DNA from: Camarhynchus parvulus
Lineage: Eukaryota > Chordata > Aves > Passeriformes > Thraupidae
Length of the DNA: 64,000 nucleotides
NCBI RefSeq assembly: GCF_901933205.1
Contig: NC_044574.1
Location: 18,647,733 to 18,711,732, forward strand
Direction: 5' to 3'
Part shown: positions 14,201 to 27,400 of the stretch, piece by piece
Numbering within the stretch: the first letter of the stretch is position 1
How the letters are laid out: each line of letters begins with the position of its first letter
The notes under the pieces: model-generated
What the model was told of the DNA's origin: nothing
Database searches by the model: none
The model's input: only the letters and a program-made list of their open reading frames with translations
Position numbers and translations under genes: made by a program

Positions 14201-14834
14201 ATGAGCATTCTTGTACAATCCAGTGCTAATGTCCAAGCAGGAAATAGAAATGAACTTTGGAATAGAAGTCAACAATTACCAATGAATAAAAATGGGAGGA
14301 ATGCTACCAGAAGCCCTTCATTCTGGTGATGTCATGGTTCCCAAATGCCCTTCAGAAATGCAAATTGCCTACAATGTAATAAAAAGGGCATTTTCTAGAG
14401 TGTGCAGAGCTTGCATAGTTTAATTAAGCATAAACTAGGGTGACTCTTGAAAGGAAAATGATGTGGATTGCATTCTCTGAGTGACCTTGGAAAGGCATTT
14501 ATAACTTTCTCTACACGGCAATTAAGTAAACTCACACTTCATATGCTATCACTCCTATCTTTTATTTAGAAAGATATTTTTTATTTTCTCAGATTCCCTG
14601 ATCTCACATTGATTTATCTCTGTGCTTAGAAAATGTGATTTGTTTCCCTCAAGGTAACTAAACATTTGTCTACAGCCTCACCATCTCTAGTTTTCTAATC
14701 TCTACTTCAATATTACTTATATTAAACTTCTGGCACCTGCTTTCCTTGCTTTCCACCAAATTCAGCCTAGTCTACTACACTGACATGGCAAAACTGGAAT
14801 AAGGAGATGCCTATAGAAATTTCTCATCCAATCT

Positions 14835-16010
14835 CTCCAAGACCAACCTAGTGGCCTTCTCTTTGTCCACTGTGTCAATGGACAAAGGCAGAACTACAGA
14901 TGCCATCTCTCTGGATTTCTGTAAAGGCTTTGACATGGTTCCCCACTACAACCTTCTCTCTTGGAGAATTGGAGGGAGATGGATTTGATTAGAAGACTGT
15001 GTGGTGGATGAGAAATTGGATATATGATCACATCCAGAGGGTTGTGGACAATGGGTCAATGTCTGGATGGAGATCAGTGAGAAGTGGTGTCCCTCAGGAG
15101 TCTGTACTGGGACAAGTACTGTTTAATATCTTCATTAATGACATAGGCAAAGCAATCGAGTACACCCTCTGCAGATTTGCCAAGGACACCAAGCTGAGTG
15201 GTGCTGTTGACACAACTGAAGGTCAGAATGTTATGCAGAGGGACCTGGACAAGCTCTAGGGGCAGGCTAAAGGAAACCCCATGAGGTGCAAGACCAAGTG
15301 CAAGGTGCTGTACCTGGGTCATGGCAATCCCCAGAATCAATATAGGCTGGGGGATGAAGGGATTGAAACCAGCCCTACAGAGAAGGACGTGGGGTCACCA
15401 GAGGTTGTAAAGCTGGACAAGGGCCAATAGTGTGTGCTTGAAGCCTAGAAAGCAAACTGCTACTGGGCTGCCAAAGTAATGTGGCCAGCAGGCTGAGCGA
15501 GGGGATTCTCCGTCTCCACTCTGCTCCAGTGAGACCCTACCAGCTTTGTGCTTCTCAGGATGGGAAGGACATGGACCTGCTGGAGCAAATCCAAAGGAGG
15601 GCTACAAAATGGTCAGAGGGCTGGAACATATCTCCTATGAAGACAATGAGAGAGTTGGTGTTGCTCAGCCTGGAGAAGAGAAGGCTCTGGGGAGACCTCA
15701 CGGTGTCCTTTCAGTACTTAAAGGAGGCCTATAAAAAAGATGGGGACAGGTTTTGGTAGGGCCTGTAACAACAGGACACAGGGTAATGGTCTTAAACTAA
15801 AAGAGCATAAATTCAGGGTAGATGGAAGAATTTTTTTAAGATAGGGGTGGTGTAACACTGGAACAGGTTGCCCAGAGATGTGATGGATGCCCCATCCTTG
15901 GAAGCATTCAAGGTCAGGCTGGACAGGGCTCTGAGCAGCTTGGTGTAGTTGAACATGTCCCTGCTAATGATGGGCGTGTTGGACTCCTCATCACACAATT
16001 CTGGGGCAAG
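14835..16010 (+). mobile_element. CR1 LINE, 5'-truncated, with RT remnant
   Basis: Plus-strand CR1 from the reverse-transcriptase region to near the 3' end. The translation of 14999-15259 shows the RT core in decayed form: [20 protein letters not shown], then [10 protein letters not shown] where an intact RT has FADDTKLSG. Downstream come the typical CR1 tail phrases (about 15590-15960). Stops and frameshifts make it inactive. It was probably inserted long before the present day, judging by divergence. Confidence 0.88.
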
Positions 16011-17489
16011 AATGGCAATGGCTTATGGGGGAATAGGTACTGTGGGATAGATTAGGTTTTTGTGGTTTGTGGTTTGTGCTTTCACAGTATCAGTGTCTTA
16101 TTTTGTGGGGGATCTCACATCATGTGGCCAGCTGGTTTTGTTGGTTCCGAAGGTCAGTTCTGAAGTCCATTAGATCATCAAGCCTGCAGTTTCTCATAAA
16201 GGAGGCTGACTTTATGGGGAATGCAAGAGTTATCAAGTGCCTGGCTTGCTAGGAAATAAAAAAAGAAACCCAACCAGTGTTAACAGCTCAGCTCCATTGC
16301 TGCTGAGATAGGGAGTGAAGAAGAAACCTCAGTAATTCCTGGCTGTGAGCAGTGCTGCCAAGAGGGAGCAGTGGTAGCAGCTCATCTCTGTGGGCCAAGA
16401 GAGCGGGGGACTGAAGGGATGAGTGGGACTCTTACAGCTGTTCTTGCACATCTGCCTTTAGCTTGACCTTTCAAAAACACCCTGCTCTGTCTTCCCCTAG
16501 AAATTTGCAGAGGAGTGACCATCCTGCATTGCTCTTTAGGAATGCTTTTCTCTTGGCATCTTGCTATGACTTTCAAGGAGTAATAGATATTTTCCAAGGA
16601 AGATTTGAAGAATGTGGTAAGAGGTGGGAAAAAAATGTTCACCTAGCAAGGGCAAAGAAGGCAGGGGAAGGTAGACAGGGAAACAGTGCTGATTTGCAAC
16701 TGATGTTTGAGCTATGATGGAGTTTCAGTGAACCACACCACAAGGGCTGCTGACTCATAAAAAGGTGGAATACCCAAAAGGAAAGCAATGATCCCAGCAA
16801 TTGCATCCCATTATGGTATGTCAGACATGTCTTTGATTGCACAAGGCTATAATTAGTTACAGAGAGTTGTGCTATTTCTGAAGAACAAAGAGGAAACAAA
16901 AGAATTACCCTCTTAGTGACTAGCAGGATCAATGGACAACACCCAAGGACTGCTTTAAATAAAGTGTATTCACTGCTGAATATATATACTTTTTTTCAAT
17001 TTCAGATAAATGTCAATGATTCAGTAAAATTTAACAAATCTTAAGATTTTGGTTTTGCCCAGGGCAAAGATCTGAAAGTCTTGGATGTAATTTTAGGGCT
17101 TGGTTCCTATTTACTCAGTATGTAAGAAATCCATTTAAGTATCTTAAGTATTTTTTTAAAATTATTTTGAAAATCAAGTTCTCTTTACTTTGTGGTAAGA
17201 AAGAACAGCTCATAAATGAAACTCGCAGCAATAGCTGCTTTACTTACTTGCTAACACTAGATGGGGTGTAAGGAAAGAGTGAAGGGGAAAATCAGGGAAC
17301 AGCAAAACCTTGGAAGTCCAAACTATCTCAGGCACAGAAGAAAGATTTAACTAATCTGAGCATGGCTTTCTCCACCTTGTCAAAAGCCATACCCGGTCAT
17401 AAATAGGCAGGGACCCGTTTTCCCACCCTGTCCATTCCTCAGGCAGTGTGGAACCTCACAACATGGATATTTTAACATGTGTGACACAC
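16011..17489. other. Non-coding stretch, no gene seen
   Basis: Region between a CR1 copy and the presumed end of LGI2. Nothing was recognised. Confidence 0.7.
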
Positions 17490-20400
17490 CACTATTAGTC
17501 ACATTAACTACATTTTATTCATATACTGAAAGAGTACATACACATGTCAGTAGCATAGATTGCATCAGCTTCTCTTTACTAAAAAAAGCTCAATGTATAT
17601 ACAACCTTCCTGCTGTAGCTAGTGCATATTAAATCAATGCTTATACAAACTAATGAACTTTACATAGATTTATGTATTTTAGAATACATTAAAAATTATC
17701 AGTGGCATGTTCTGTTATCCTTTTTCACTGTCCTGATGGTCTAACATTTCAATGAATTATGGATATGCATATTTTATTTACCATTCAAAACAAATTCTAT
17801 TACAAAATATAGGGAATGGAGGCAAGCCCGTGGTTGCATTTGGAAAGGCAGAAAGGATTTTCAATGATTAGCAAGTTCAGTTTTTATGCCTGCATCCTGC
17901 AGCAGAACAAGGCTCTTCTTGAAGTCTTGCCTTTGTTTATTCCTATGAAAAGTACCATAACCTTTTCTTAATTCAACTGGTGCTTTTTGTCCTCCCTCTT
18001 AGCTGCTGTGACCTCCTGTGCATGAGCTCAGCAGAGCAGGCAGGCCAGTGTCTGGCTCCAGGCTCTTCCTGAGGCTGGGAGGGATGCTGAGCTGGGCTTT
18101 CTGACCAACCAACACAGCTACTCAACAGAAGCAGCAGCCTGCCTGCAGAATTAATTTCCCTCACTCTCTTCTTCTGGTCCCATGTGAATGAGCTAGACCC
18201 CTGTAGATCACTTTATCCTCTTTATTAAGCCTGTCTCTGCAGATACCATTTTAATTTAATCCAACTTGATAGCCAAGTCTCAAAATCCCCTTGGCTCTTG
18301 AAACAGTACAATCTCCTGGTATTCAATACACAAGCCTTTTTCCAGCATCCTCTTGCTTCCCTTCAAGGATCCAATTTCTCTAAACTAGCTTTTCACTCTG
18401 ACTGATGCCCCTTCTTGAGTGACTAGAACTCACAGTTGAGCCCTAAAAGTAAGTGCTGGTGCACTGAGAAATGCCACCCTCATCAGAATATCTAACTCTA
18501 GTGAAACTTGCATGCTTGACAGAAAAGCAATACGAAATGCTTTCCTACAACATAGGCTAAATAAACGTTGCTTGCCAGCCATATCCGCTTTAAAAAGTAA
18601 ACTGGTAATGTAGTAAGAAGTTGCATTCACTGGCAGACATGAGTATCTTTGTTTTGTCAGATTTCTTAGCTTAATCCTAGGAGAGGTATTGCTAAACCCT
18701 ACTGCAGAGCATTGGTTTACATCTACTGAACCACTGGTACTGACACCACACGGATTTGGCAGGCAGCACTCAGTATCTCAGAGGGTGGGATGGACCAGGT
18801 GGCCAGTGTAGCTAAAAACAAAACCAGGCTGAACAACTCTGTAGGAAAAAAACTCCTAACACATAATTGAAAATCAGGATGAGTTATGACATCAGGCCAG
18901 TAATAACTTCATTTCATAGCAGAGAGGCAAAAGCTGGGGACAACTGTGACATTCCAGGTCACTGGTAGGTTATGGCTCCTCATGGGAGTTCTTATACATA
19001 ATCCTCTTCTGCAGCACACTTCACACCCTGGATATTGGAAAGCCTATGAGAACATCTCTGTTTGTGATTATAGGCCATGTCTTATGTGCCCAGGGGAAAA
19101 ATGTCAAACTCACTCAGCAGAAGGATGGAGAGATAGGCCTAAGTATGATGGAATAAAGGACAGTTTGCTTTGCTCCTCCTGCTTTATGCAAAACCTCCCT
19201 ATTATCCAAGGCAGCAGTGCAACAACAAGACATGAAAAACAACCTAGCAGATTAAGTGGTTTGGAAACTTAAAGAAATATCTTGTGTAATTGAAAAAGCA
19301 AGAGCTCTGATACACAATTTTGTTGGGTAAGGGGTGCAAAGACCCTTTCCTGGAAAACAGTCCCTTGCTGTTATCTTGAGAGAGGCTCTGTGTGCCAGGA
19401 TTGCCCTATTTAGGATAATTGAATGGCTTGGTCTGTAACCACCCAAAACACCAGTGAAGCACAGTCTGTCCACTGCTCCTCTTTAACCTTCAATGGATTG
19501 GCAACTTGGCAATAGCCTGGACTCACCCAGTGGAAATCCTTCTTGGAGGCAGGATCAGCTCCAGTCTGAAACAGCTGCAACAGCTTGGTTTCAGATGACT
19601 TGGTGATACTGAAGTCACAGTTAGACCCTAGGCAGAAGGAGGATTTCCCAAATACAACTTAGATGTCCCAAAGCTGAATTTATTGCTAATGAGCTGTGCT
19701 GTGGGGGGAAACACTTGACAAAAAATCACCTCACTGAGTACAGAGGAGCTACAACATGGAGTGCATCAATTTTAATATGTGTTTCAGGCAAAGCTTAAGC
19801 CCTGCCTTCTGGAATGAGAGCTCACAACAGAATAACATGTTAAACACCCAGAATCTACTGGGAATCATCAGGAAAAGTAGGAATTAGGGCAAAATGGAAT
19901 GGATACCTGGAATACCCATTAAAACAGAGAATGGGTGCTACTTGTAGTTGATTTCTTCATGGCATTATGCAGACCTCTGATATTTTCTGTCTGAATTAAC
20001 TTGCTAAGATCTCACAGTCCTGAAGAGACACACTCTTCCTAGCTACCCATTTACTGTGGGCTGGGCTACTTGTTAGGCACAATTTATTGCTGAAAAAATA
20101 AATAATGGTAGAAAAATGGCGATAGATTTTGACTCTCCCTTCAGTCTGCAATGAATTATAATGATGTCTTGGATTTACTGTGAACCAGAAAGAAAGATTT
20201 TGAAGAGAGAACTCAGTGTATTCTGGAATGTTCCTGTTTGCTTTTACAATTCATCAGCAACCACGAAGAACAAGCTCTAATATTAAAACTTACACTACTA
20301 AAATGTTACTTTAGGAGTCAAGATCATTTTTATGCTTTGTATGGCTCACTCTTCATTTTCTTTATGAGATGTTCAACTCAAGGGAGTTTTCTGGATTAAA

Positions 20401-20668
20401 TTTAGATAATTTTCTTAGATGTCAACATTAATTCTAATGCACTGCACTCCTCTTTGAATGACTGCAGATTGCAAAGCGTCTTTGAAAAAGGATAAAATGG
20501 ACATGTCATGCAGTAACCAAGTAAATGCAGTCCCTGATTAATATGCAAGTTTGAAAAGTTCAGAAAATGTCATCATACTCCATAGGTGCACCTTGTTTTT
20601 GGAAAGGTCTCTTTTCATTTTGTTTGTGTATAAATGTCATTCTACATAAATTTCACTCTAGCAGCTTT
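17490..20668 (-). other. Presumed LGI2 3' UTR and downstream flank
   Basis: No coding sequence is seen. Candidate polyadenylation signals (AATAAA on the minus strand) are at 20088-20083, 19684-19679, 18226-18221, 17941-17936 and 17519-17514. The last is followed within about 35 bases by a GT-rich stretch (GTGGTGTGTC) and lies beyond an AT-rich block at 17510-17830, so it is a plausible distal end. The first is also followed by a GT-rich stretch (GAGTGTGTCTC). Which sites are used cannot be told from sequence. Confidence 0.4.
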
Positions 20669-21486
20669 TCATAAACTCAAGTCGATGATGATATGTTCAA
20701 ATATTTGAGTGTTTCCTTTAAAACTAGAGGCAAAGAAAAAATCTCTTCGATCTGTTGACACAGCTGTGAAAGACCGTGGTGCTTGCACGTAGATTTCTTT
20801 AAATAATCTGAATATCTTCTTTTCACCATCCCACTGGTAAATCTGGGAGAAGGTATAGTCACTTCCCAAGGCTAGGTAATAATTGTTCTTGAAGGAGAAA
20901 GGCTGCAGTGTCATGGCTCCTCGGGACGGAAGAGCCTGTATCTCCACAAACTGTTTGCTATTCCATTTCATAACTCTGGAGTCACCAATGAATCTTGTGA
21001 GTGTGATGTAAAGGTCATCTTGTATCCTGAAACTCTTCACAGCCAAGACATCTTCCATGTTGGGGATTTCACTGTGGGGGACAAACTTTTTGGAGGCTTT
21101 GTTCCACTGGAGTATAATGGGCACCTGGGAACGGCTGGAGAGGATTAGATGTGATTTCCCGTCTATATCGAGAAACTCAGCATCAGTGTCCCTGAACCAC
21201 TCGTGAAGAGACTGATATGAATAAAATCCTTTGTTATTCCACTTATACACTGTTGACAAACCTGCTTTAGAGCTATCTGCTATGACAAAAAACATTTCAC
21301 TGTCTATCTCAAAAAGCTCTATATCATTTGGCTTGGAGATGCGAGATACTTCAATATCCTGGAATTTGACAAACTTCGTCCAGCTTTCATCAAACTTGTA
21401 AATGTGTGAGCCACCAAAGAGCTGTGCCACCACCACAAAGACTTGGTCACCAACGAGAATGGCTTTACATCCCACTATAGACTGAC
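20669..21486 (-). CDS. LGI2: LGI2 exon 8: remainder of the EPTP propeller and stop
   Basis: 818 coding bases after acceptor CAATAG. Encodes residues 272-543 and a TGA stop at 20671-20669. It contains the remaining EPTP/EAR propeller blades as one uninterrupted exon, as in other LGI genes. The open frame runs upstream through the acceptor to 21520, but the first residues of that run are intron sequence; the splice site after CAATAG restores the [11 protein letters not shown] junction known from LGI2. Confidence 0.97.
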
Positions 21487-24400
21487 CTATTGCCCAAAGA
21501 AAGAAAACAGAACAACACATGTATTAGCACAGCACAAACCATGCTTTACACCACAGACATTATTACCAAATCACCCCTTCCCTTTTTAAACCTGCACCAT
21601 CTCATAATTTTGTTTTCTGCTATATGCCATCAGAGCGTCTTTTCAAGCTTTTTGCTTCCCAGTAACTAGAGAGGTTACTTGTCCCACCCTGTAATGTGTG
21701 CAAGTATGATGCATCATAAAATGCTGATTCCTTTTTTTTGCAAAATACTTTTTATTTCTCTGTTTGTTCAAACACATGGTCCCTAGTATCCAAAACAATT
21801 ATTTAAGCTAAATGTTATTATTTTAAAATGACAAGAGTTTTTATCTTGCCATTCATCAGATATCTGAAATTCTCCTATTCTTGTAATGTCTTTCTATCTT
21901 AACTAGAAATTGAAATATAGTATATTTTTCTTGCTCCAGAAGGGTTAGAGTCAGCTTTTTGCTACTGTACATAGAAATATTGATGCACCTTGTGGATATA
22001 TCACCTGACAGCAGGATGAAAAAGATAAATATAACTCTGTAGTTTGTGGGAGGTATTCTTGAGATTTTGTTAAATAGAAATATCTAGCAATATTGCAGTT
22101 GCCAGGTAGATCAAATCAGGTTATGGTCTGTCTTTAGAATGTCAAGTTACACTAAACAAGAACCACCTCAAAAAAGTAATGGTGAGACTATTACAATAGG
22201 TGTTGTTCGAAGCAGAGAGGAATTCACAGAGGAATTCCTCTGGGAAGCACACAGTTTAAGTAGAACTATAGCTGCACAAGCTCCCCAATGCATCCTTGGT
22301 CACTCACTACAGGAGATTTACCCGGGCTCCTCTGCTGGTCCCCTACCTGTGGTTTTCAGAGCTGGCCTGGGATGACCTGCCACCCTCCCAGTGTAGGAGG
22401 GCTGGGAGTACCTTCAGCTCAAGTACAGCAAGGGATCTGCAGCACAGACATGAATGGTCGAGCTGATCATCCAGGCTCCTTCTGATCTAACTCACTCAAA
22501 ACACAAACTCCAGAAGAGCTTTCACCTGTCTCCTTCTGCAGAGGACAGCAATGCTTTTCTCTTCATGTTCACTGTAAAGGCAACCTTGATAACTACCTCA
22601 GCTCCATAAGCCCATGTTGTAAAGAGCTAAATTTAGATATCCAAATGCCAAGCATATGGTAAGTAGTGAAATTCTCTGTGGAGCTGGCTCCAGAGCTCTA
22701 CAAAACACTCTTCAGGCTCTGCAGGAGGCTCTTTATGCGCCTGTGTCCCCTGGCAAAAAATCAGGCTCACATACATTTCAGAGTCCAGAGCTCAAGCTCA
22801 GACATTCCAGGAGCAAACTCTGGGTATGGAGCTAGGACACAAGTCTCTTGCAGAAATGTCTCCTGATCAAATCATTCAGAGGAAGGTGAAATACACCTGG
22901 AAGCGTATATCTAATGTTTGCTATCTTTGCAAATGAGTCAAATTCTCAATTTCATTTCTAGAGTTTTCCTAGGGCTCAGCTAGCTCTCTCTGGGCTGTTG
23001 ACTTCTCAGTTTACATCCCTGGTATATATTTTACCCTAATCTACCAAAACGCAATGAAACCTAAAAAAGCAACATTTTTCATTTCCAAAATTTCCTGACT
23101 GAGGGGTAGCTTCCTGTAAGATTTTGTTAGTGACATACTGAGCTGATCTGAGGAGGAAAGTGCTTGCTGCCTTTCTAGAATTCCACATCAGAGGAGGACA
23201 CAGCATACTCATAATTTAGCTCCTGAGTATTCAAAACCACTGGCTTGAAGTATCTGGGAAATCAGGCAGCAGATAACAACTTCGAAGACTCTGTCTCTGC
23301 TGTCATGGTGTGACTGAGCACCACAAGTGTTGGTTAGGGACAGAACGGTTGTTAGGAAATCAGCATTAGAACATCACCTGCCATCCACACAGGCCTTTTG
23401 TTTGATCAGTAATCTGGCCAAGATGCTAATTGAGCATATTTGTAAATTGAAAGTAAATGGTGAAGCTTTACAGCATATCTCTTTAGATAACAATCACAGT
23501 TTAAATATTTCTGTCATTTTCAGCTGTCTTCCTGGTCAGCTCACCCTACAGGCATCCTTCGGACCTGTTTCCTCCTACATGAAATAGATTCTTTTTATAT
23601 TTTGTTTGCAGGCACTTTGGCAAGAGCAAGTGCTCCTTCAGCTTCTGCTTTAACTTGCTGTGTGATTGAGGCAGTGAATGCTGAGCTGGGCCATGGTGTG
23701 ACATTCATGGGAAGTGTTTGTGCCTTCAGAAAAATTTACAAGATTGGACAAAAAAAGCCTAGTTTGTGTACCACAGTAAGGTTAAATGTAGACATATTAA
23801 CAAGATGCATTAATCCATGGAGTCACTCATGTCCAAACATCACTCACTTTAATCAGCCAAATTCAACAGAGATTCAGTACAAAACCCAATAACCTGAACC
23901 CATCTACAAATCTTATCCAGTTCATCAGTGAGTGGAATCCCAGTGTTCATGTACCTGTGATATTGTCATAACTCCTGAAATTCATTTCAATGTGATCCCA
24001 CTCCAGCACCATGCAGTTCTCCATGCTGGGCTGTGCAATAGCTACAAACACATCATTCTTTGAGTTGAATGTATCCACTGAAACAGACTGGTAGGGCAAA
24101 ATCTGGTGGACAACAAAATCTAGAAACATACATTTACAACAGTTAGGATGCATCCTTGCTGGAAACACAGAGTGGTCACTGATTAGAATGATGTACACTG
24201 AAAAATGAGTGAAATACTCTTGATTTTGTATAACACTATCATGGAAGTAGCAGTACTCATGTTAGGCACACACCAACAGGAAAGTGTCTCCTGCTTTAGG
24301 AATCATGAACTGTCCTCTGCAAATGTATTTGTCAAGGACATCAAATATGTAAATAGCGAAATAATTCAGATTTTCCAGCCAGGCTGGCTACTATCAATGA

Positions 24401-27400
24401 AATAGAGAAGTCTCTTTCCCCACAGCTGGAAGCTGCTCTCCCGTCAAGTGAAATGGCCTTGCTAGAATCACATTCAAGCTGAGAGACAGCAACTACCAGC
24501 TGAAGTCCAATAACTTCTTAAGTCATGCAAATTTAATCACCAGCAATTTGTGTTATGCTAAACCAGGCAGAAAGTGAAATGATATCTGAAGTTTGCCCGG
24601 GGATAACCCCATTTTGCCTAGACCATAGACAAAATGGTGTAATCAAAAACTCAGTTAACATAATGTTTTATGGGGCATTATAATGTAGTTTAGGCATAAA
24701 ATACAACCAACCTGAAAATTACTATCCAGTGGAAAACTTATACTAGACAATAAGACAGAGAAATTAGAGCAACCTGTAAAGATTAGGAGTGTAACTCCAG
24801 AATTAAGGACTTTTTTTCTCAAAAATTTAGTGCCTTTGTAGACTTAACCTGAAAATTCACCCTGGGGTACATCGGCAGTCACCACAGAGCCAGTGTGGGG
24901 CAAAGTGAGGAGACTTGGGTCTGAACTGGACATTTGACCAGACAGCTGTGCAAGATCTCTATTATCAGGAAAGAAAAAATGGTTTAGCAGAGCTGAAAAA
25001 GCACTCAGGTCTAAAATGTGGTCACAGGCTTGCACTGAAGTAACGTATGGATATAGATATATAGAAAAGAAAAGGCATCTTCCCTATGATGGCATTTCTG
25101 TGCAGAACCACACACTGCTCTGCTTTGAGCTCCATTTGCTACACGCCTTCACCATGCACTCCTATGCTGGAAGAGCCTGAGCATCCAGGGATTTTGGTGA
25201 AATGGTAATTAAGTCCTCACTCGAGTCCCTTATTTTGGTGCATTATGAAATAATTGCTTCTGAATGAAGAACCCTCTGTTTCTGCATGCTTGAAAGCCTT
25301 GCCCTTGAGGAGTTACACTTGTGGAGAATAAAGATAGATGACTACCATTAAACAAACAGAGCAGACTCCACAGCTGTGAAAGAAATGACAGTCTTCATTC
25401 TTCGAGGGACTATTATAAATAGAGCTTGGGCTTGGTTCATAAATGCTGGTAGGCAAACAAGAAAGTTTTCTTCATTCTCACTGGGAAACTAAAAGGGCTA
25501 GGGAAAACTGACACTGAAGTATGCAAAAAGTAAAAGTAACTGACCAGTTATAAAAGGATGGAGCAGGAGCAGATACAGTCACACAAAATAAAAATATTTT
25601 TTAAAACTTGAGGAAAAGAAAAACCCAGAAAGCTAATCCTGAAAAGATAGCTCTTGAAATCTGAACAGTTGTGAAACCCTTTGGGGGAATCTGTGAATTG
25701 AAACAAACCAGTCTGTATGTGAAAATGGGTAGGGAAATCATTTTGTAATCAGCAAAAAGCAATAAAAAATGCTGGTTTTAGCACCAGCTGGGAATACCAG
25801 ACTGTAATGTAGAAGAGGGTTACACAGTGAAAGTTGCTGCCACATCACGGTTGCAAAAAATTCTAACACAGTAAATACAGGACTGGGGGAGGAGCCCTTT
25901 CCCAATATCTTTAAGCTGGATTCCCTGGATGGGAGAGGGCAGAGGACACAGCCCGTGTGTTCCCCCTGTGCTGCTGGCTGCATGAGCTGTCCCTCTCTGC
26001 CTCCCACCCAACACACAGTTTGCTCTCCCTGTCTCAAGACACGTGGTTTTCATGCTGTTTTCTGCTGGCTGAGAGTGGGGAGGTCCCCCTGAGCTCCACT
26101 CACTTACTGCACCTCTGCTCCCTCTGTGGTTGAACTGGCATCATGGTGGCACAGGTGAGGGGCCCAACTCTTTTAGTGGGATGATTTTCCTTCTGGCAGC
26201 CCTTGCTCAGGCTGATGCCAGCACACAGGAGCACTGATGCCAACACAGGAGAGGAAGAGAGTGCAGAGAACATTAGAGGACACCAAAGAAAAATGAAAGT
26301 GATGGTCTGTTTGGGCAGCTGCTCCAAAACTGTATCCTGCCATTCAGTCCCACTCTCCTCACATCCCTTCTTCCCTGCAGTGGACACATCTGCTCTAGGT
26401 GAGGCTACCCAGGACCTGGGTGTGCCAGCAGGGAGTGTTAACCATCCCTTCCCTTCTCCCACCACAGGAGATCTCCAGCAAAGGAGCAAGAATGGGACAG
26501 TACCTATTAATATGCAAACTGCCTCCCTTCCAGACAGCAGGGAAGGAGAAGACCACCTCCAGAAGACAATCCCAGCTAGGTAAAGAAAGGGGAAAACAAG
26601 CTTCTAAAGCTCAGTGAGATGATCCCTGCCTGCAGATCGGAGCAAAGCAGCTCCCAGGCATGCACATGGCCTGTTTCCAGTGTTTCCAGTGGCTGTGGGA
26701 GCCCCAAGGCCTGTTTTCCAGTCTCCTGAAAGTGAGCTACATGTTTCCCTGTGGTGCCCACAGCCACAGGACAGCCCCCTCACACACTGTTGAGGAAGAA
26801 AGACAAGAAATAAAGTGAAATGGCTTAACCTGCTTTCATGATGCAAGCACTGAGAAATGGAAAAGACAGAGGCTGTCACAAAAAGAGTTAAAATGCAGGT
26901 CACCAATGCTGTCAATCACTTTCTCTGTGGAGAAGTAACAGGACCATTTTGTTCTTTGCCTTTTTATTTTAAATTTGGCAGCACCTCTTTCCATCTCTCC
27001 TGTTACCATTGTAGCAGTTCAGCTGATGCAATGAGCTGACTGGGCCAACAAGACACATATTTTACCAAGCAAACTGCTTTGTTACTACATCCTGCACCAA
27101 GTCATGCTCAACACAGAGTACTGGAGACCAGAAATGATGGAAAGTCTGATCCCAGCTGGCGAAGGAGGGAAATACTGTACTAAAAACTAACATGAATGGA
27201 AGAGTTTTGCAGAGCCCTGCCCACCACTGGCTGGGAAAGGAGAATACACCTACAGTGTGTATTCTAACCCTGTGACTAATCTATCCTCAAGGAAGGAATA
27301 TGGGCATATTTACACTCCCTTTGGATCTGGGGGAGGCAATAGCGGAGAGGGAGAAATCAGCAGTGGCCTGACACCACAAACCACCAAGGTCATACAGAAC

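Larger units (their letters stand above)
5671..14834. other. Non-coding stretch, no gene seen
   Basis: No recognised gene or transposon. Holds the hairpins near 8.2 kb, and a plus-strand segment 8611-8731 that looks weakly like an exon. Confidence 0.7.

Noticed and set aside
14999..15759. Reverse-transcriptase-like frames as a possible domesticated host gene
   Set aside because: They are part of a decayed CR1 LINE with frameshifts and a lost catalytic aspartate (AKDTK in place of ADDTK).
21487..21520. Methionine at the start of the open frame over LGI2 exon 8
   Set aside because: These bases are intron 7; a clear CAATAG acceptor at 21487 restores the conserved GQSIVGC junction.
23611..23774. 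Segment with an acceptor-like TTTGTTTGCAG and donor-like ACA-GTAAGG on the plus strand
   Set aside because: It lies antisense in LGI2 intron 7, the translation matches nothing, and isolated splice-like signals are common.
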